Assembly: GCA_036389295.1 (NCBI GenBank)
Contig: DASVQB010000030.1
Span: 1 to 64,000, forward strand
Reading direction: 5' to 3'
Origin: AC-37 sp036389295
Lineage (GTDB): Bacteria; Actinomycetota; Thermoleophilia; Solirubrobacterales; Thermoleophilaceae
Length of the DNA: 64,000 bases
Part shown: piece after piece, positions 59,804-64,000 of the stretch
How the letters are laid out: every line of letters starts with the position of its first letter
How positions within the stretch are numbered: position 1 is the first letter of the stretch
Program-made: the position numbers and the translations under genes
The notes under the pieces: generated by a model
The model's input: only the letters and a program-made list of their open reading frames with translations
Database searches by the model: none
Told to the model about the DNA's origin: nothing

Positions 59804-60816
59804 CGGCTCATCTCGTCGCCGAGGACCGCGCCCCCCGCCAGCGCGGCGCGGAAGAACAGCTGGTCCTCCCCGATCGAGCGGCCCATGGTACGGGCGGGGA
59901 GCCCGGAGGCCGCATAGCCGCGCAGGTCGACCCCCGTCCAGCGCGGCTCGTGCTTGCCGAACACCGCGCGGAACTCGTCGTCGGGCACCGCGACGATGAC
60001 CGGCTTGAGCAGCATCTGGAGGACGGTGGCGGAGTGGTGCGAGAGCCCGCGGTGGCGCGGCCTCGGGTCCGCCGCCGACATGCGCGGCACGAGGATCGTC
60101 CGGCAGCCGAGCGCCAGCGCCGCGTGCGCGGTGTCGAGCGCCGCCATGCCGCCGTGGCCGAGCGCGGTGGCGGAGCCGAGGATGCCCGGACCCGGTCCCG
60201 CGATGCACGCGTCCCACCCGAGCTCCGTCAGGCCGGTGTGGATCGCGCCGGCCGTGCTGACCGACTCGAGCTCGCCGCCGAATGCCGAGGCAGCCGTCAC
60301 GTGGTCCACGACGAGCTCGCGCTCGCGCAGCTCGACCACGACGTCGGACAGCTCGCCGCTGAGCGCGCCGCCGGCCGTCTGGACGTAGCCGATCCGCGCC
60401 CCCGGCCGGCGCTTGGCCGCGGCCCACGCAACGCACGGGAGCTGGCCGTGGAGCGAGATCACCGCGACCGGCTTGCCGATCGGCCGCTGGAGGTGCAGGG
60501 CGCGCTCCTCGAGCGGCAGGACGGCGTGCTGGAGCGACGTGTAGTTCAGCTTCATCACGTGCGCGCCCTCGAGGCCGGCCCCGTCGAGGCCCCGCGTGAG
60601 GTTCACGTGGACGATGTCGAAGCCGCCGCTGCCGAGGCCGAGGTCCTGGGCCGCCACGTTCACGACCACGTCGTCGCCGGCCTCGACCGGGCCCGTGAGC
60701 CGCTCGTAGGAGACCGCGTCGCGCTGCTCGCCGTCGATCTCGACCGTGAGCCGGGCCGCCGGGCCGGCCCGGTCGACCGAGACCACGGTCCCGCGCCGGA
60801 GGGCGAGGCTGGTCAC
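59800..60816 (-). CDS. DUF3866-family protein
   Basis: About 338 residues. The segment DLGLGSGGFDIVHVNLTRGL and the MKLNYTSLQHAVLPLEE motif mark DUF3866, an actinobacterial and deinococcal family of unknown function, often between an M20 peptidase and a Nudix enzyme, as here. GTG at 60816 overlaps the peptidase stop by GTGA. Only the family is supported; no catalytic residue can be named. Confidence 0.9.
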   Translation of the reverse strand: MTSLALRRGTVVSVDRAGPAARLTVEIDGEQRDAVSYERLTGPVEAGDDVVVNVAAQDLGLGSGGFDIVHVNLTRGLDGAGLEGAHVMKLNYTSLQHAVLPLEERALHLQRPIGKPVAVISLHGQLPCVAWAAAKRRPGARIGYVQTAGGALSGELSDVVVELRERELVVDHVTAASAFGGELESVSTAGAIHTGLTELGWDACIAGPGPGILGSATALGHGGMAALDTAHAALALGCRTILVPRMSAADPRPRHRGLSHHSATVLQMLLKPVIVAVPDDEFRAVFGKHEPRWTGVDLRGYAASGLPARTMGRSIGEDQLFFRAALAGGAVLGDEMSR

Positions 60817-61952
60817 GCGCTGTGGGCCACGATGCCGAGGGTCACGTCGAGCATCGTCTCCAGGGCCTCGACCGAGACGCGCTCGTCCGGCTGGTGGTTC
60901 GCCACGGTCCCGTTCGCGACGTTCAGGCACGACAGCCCGCGGGCCTGGAACACGTGGGCGTCGCTGCCGCCGCCGGTCGCGATCGGGCGCGGCTCGATGC
61001 CGAGCCCGCTCAGCGCCGCCGCGGCGACCTCCACCACCGGCGCCGATCGCGGGATCCGGTACGCGCGCGAGACCTCCTCGACGCCCAGCTCCAGGTCGCA
61101 CTCGCAGTCGCTGGCCGACTCCGTCAGCGAGTCGACCATCCGCCGGACCACGTCGCTCGCGCGGTCGTGGTCGAGGCTGCGCGCCTCGAGCTCGACGCGG
61201 CAGCGCTCCGCCACGACGTTCCGCGCCGTGCCGCCCTCGATCGTGCCGACGTTCGCGGTCGTCTCCGCGTCGAGCCTGCCCAGCTCGAGCGCGGCGACGG
61301 CCCGCGCGGCCGACGCGATCGCGTTGCGCCCGTCCTCCGGGCGGATCCCGGCGTGCGCCGACTGCCCGCGGAACGAGGCGTCGACCCGGTAGTAGCTCGG
61401 GGCGGCCACGACCAGCTCGCCGATCGGCGAGGCGTGGTCGAACACGAACCCGAGGTCCGCCGAGAGCGACGAGACGTCGAACGCCTTCGCGCCGAGGAGG
61501 CCGGGCTCCTCGCAGGTCGTGAACACGAGCTCGATCCCGACCGGCGGGGGCTCGGCGGCGAAGCGCCGGGCAATCGCCAGCACGACGGCCACCGCCGCCT
61601 TGTTGTCGGCGCCGAGGATCGCGTCGTTCTCGTTCGTCAGGACCCCGTCGCGCTCGACCACGTTCACGGGCGCCTCGAGCGGCACCGTGTCGAGGTGCGT
61701 GCAGAGCATGATCGTGCGCGCGCCGGGGGGCCCGGGGATACGCGCGAGCAGGTTGCCGGCGTCCGAGCCGGTCTCCGCGCGGGTCCGGTCCTCGGCGGCC
61801 TCGATCCCCGCCTCGCGCAGCATCGCCGCGACCGCGTCCGCCATCGCGCGCTCGCGACGCGACGGGCTCTCGACCTCGCACAGGTGGACGAGGTCGGCGA
61901 CGACCCGCTGGCGCTCGGCGGCGCTCGCCCGTGGCGCGACCGTCGCGCTCAA
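60813..61952 (-). CDS. M20-family peptidase (PepT-like)
   Basis: The 379-residue zinc peptidase shows the metal-binding set: LCTHLDTVP, GADNKAAVAV, TTCEEPGLLGA and the final His region SDAHVFQARG. The dimerisation lid domain sits in the middle (YYRVDASFRGQSAHAGIRPE). The start is TTG at 61952; no ATG or GTG lies near the conserved N-terminus. Substrate is not assigned; PepT-like enzymes cleave peptides or N-acyl amino acids. Confidence 0.92.
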   Translation of the reverse strand: MSATVAPRASAAERQRVVADLVHLCEVESPSRRERAMADAVAAMLREAGIEAAEDRTRAETGSDAGNLLARIPGPPGARTIMLCTHLDTVPLEAPVNVVERDGVLTNENDAILGADNKAAVAVVLAIARRFAAEPPPVGIELVFTTCEEPGLLGAKAFDVSSLSADLGFVFDHASPIGELVVAAPSYYRVDASFRGQSAHAGIRPEDGRNAIASAARAVAALELGRLDAETTANVGTIEGGTARNVVAERCRVELEARSLDHDRASDVVRRMVDSLTESASDCECDLELGVEEVSRAYRIPRSAPVVEVAAAALSGLGIEPRPIATGGGSDAHVFQARGLSCLNVANGTVANHQPDERVSVEALETMLDVTLGIVAHSA

Positions 61953-61956
61953 TCCG

Positions 61957-63637
<1,681 letters not shown>

Positions 63638-63645
<8 letters not shown>

Positions 63646-64000
63646 GCGAGATCCTTCCGAGCGAGTCTAGATGACGCAGTACCGGGGCCCGGTCGACCAC
63701 CTCGGAGATCGACCGGAACTCCCCGTACACCGTAATGGCGGCCATGACGGCAACGGCGATGGCCTGGCCGGTGAGCGAGAGCGACATGAGGAGCCAGAGG
63801 CCCGCGACCGCCCCGACCGCGTTCGACCCGGTGTCGCCGAGCATCCCGACCTCGCGCAGGTCGAGCGGCAGCAGCACCAGGACCGGCCCGAGGAAGAGGC
63901 CGAGCGTCCAGAGCGGGTCGGCGTCCCGCGAGCCGGCGACGAGGGCGGCCCCGAGCAGGACGAGGGCCTTGCCGGAGCGGCCGGGCCGCAGGTCGAGCAG
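63638..64000 (-). CDS. Membrane glycosyl-phosphate transferase-like protein, N-terminus beyond window
   Basis: A partial open frame. It contains the polytopic pattern with VLLPLDLREVGMLGDTGSNA, the D-x-x-x-x-x-x-LGDTGSN motif of MraY/WecA-like polyprenyl-phosphate transferases, then hydrophobic helices and a terminal soluble stretch. The same minus strand upstream reads LLDLRPGRSGKALVLLG with the family's usual LDLRPGR loop. It overlaps pyrG by 8 bp. It may be catalytic or one of the family's transporter-like members. Confidence 0.8.

Overview
This is a contiguous stretch of very GC-rich chromosome (start codons ATG/GTG/TTG, many 1-8 bp gene overlaps) from a high-GC Gram-positive bacterium. 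Gene content fits Actinomycetota, most likely class Thermoleophilia: ruvCAB next to yebC, dgt/dnaG/sigma-70 in one run, fused LigD, pdxS/pdxT, DUF6328 and DUF3866 proteins, GAF-PP2C phosphatases and F420-type luciferase-like oxidoreductases. The lineage is inferred from this content; no rRNA is present to confirm it. Most genes are housekeeping.

Layout: 1-7.6 kb (minus) holds Holliday-junction resolution genes (ruvC-ruvA-ruvB) with a zinc-ribbon/PAS protein, yebC, an M29 aminopeptidase and the vitamin B6 synthase pair pdxS-pdxT. 7.6-13.6 kb (minus) has a hairpin plus a 43-bp-period repeat, an RpiR-type regulator, a GAF-GAF-PP2C-ATPase/STAS partner-switching pair and a three-domain LigD. 13.6-20.2 kb (mainly plus) has GluQ-RS, an ECF sigma factor with a DUF4349 membrane partner, Sco and TlpA-like redox lipoprotein/thioredoxin genes, a DUF371 protein, a KamB/NpmA-like 16S rRNA methyltransferase homologue and a crotonase.

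20.2-36.0 kb is an accessory metabolic block: amine oxidase, a FAD-oxidase fused to an SRPBCC domain, a secreted beta-helix protein, a small lipoprotein, a Tat-exported PLP-fold enzyme, a geranylgeranyl-reductase-like flavoprotein, two cytochromes P450, an alpha/beta-hydrolase that lacks its nucleophilic serine, an SDR, an M28 peptidase and a secreted propeller protein. 36.0-40.3 kb is the least conventional part: about 0.8 kb with no convincing gene, two tandem DUF2294 (MpsC-like) genes, then a small decayed integration island anchored at a tRNA(CAT). The tRNA 3' half is repeated twice inside the island; no integrase survives.

40.3-64 kb returns to core functions: a redox lipoprotein, SDR, LLM oxidoreductase, glycosyltransferase, DUF6328 protein, tRNA-Asn, the sigma-70/dnaG/DsbA-like/dgt run, pyruvate phosphate dikinase, recO, glutaredoxin, mutM, phosphopentomutase, xerD, NUDIX, DUF3866, an M20 peptidase and pyrG, ending in a partial membrane glycosyl-phosphate transferase-like gene.

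Points most worth following: three genes whose reading frame seems to require a CTG start inside CTGAGC, overlapping the upstream stop; the tandem tRNA-anchored mini-islands with a two-gene cargo; the pseudo-hydrolase in the P450/SDR cluster; and the FAD-oxidase/SRPBCC fusion. Translational coupling by 1-4 bp overlaps (ATGA, GTGA, TGATG) is pervasive.
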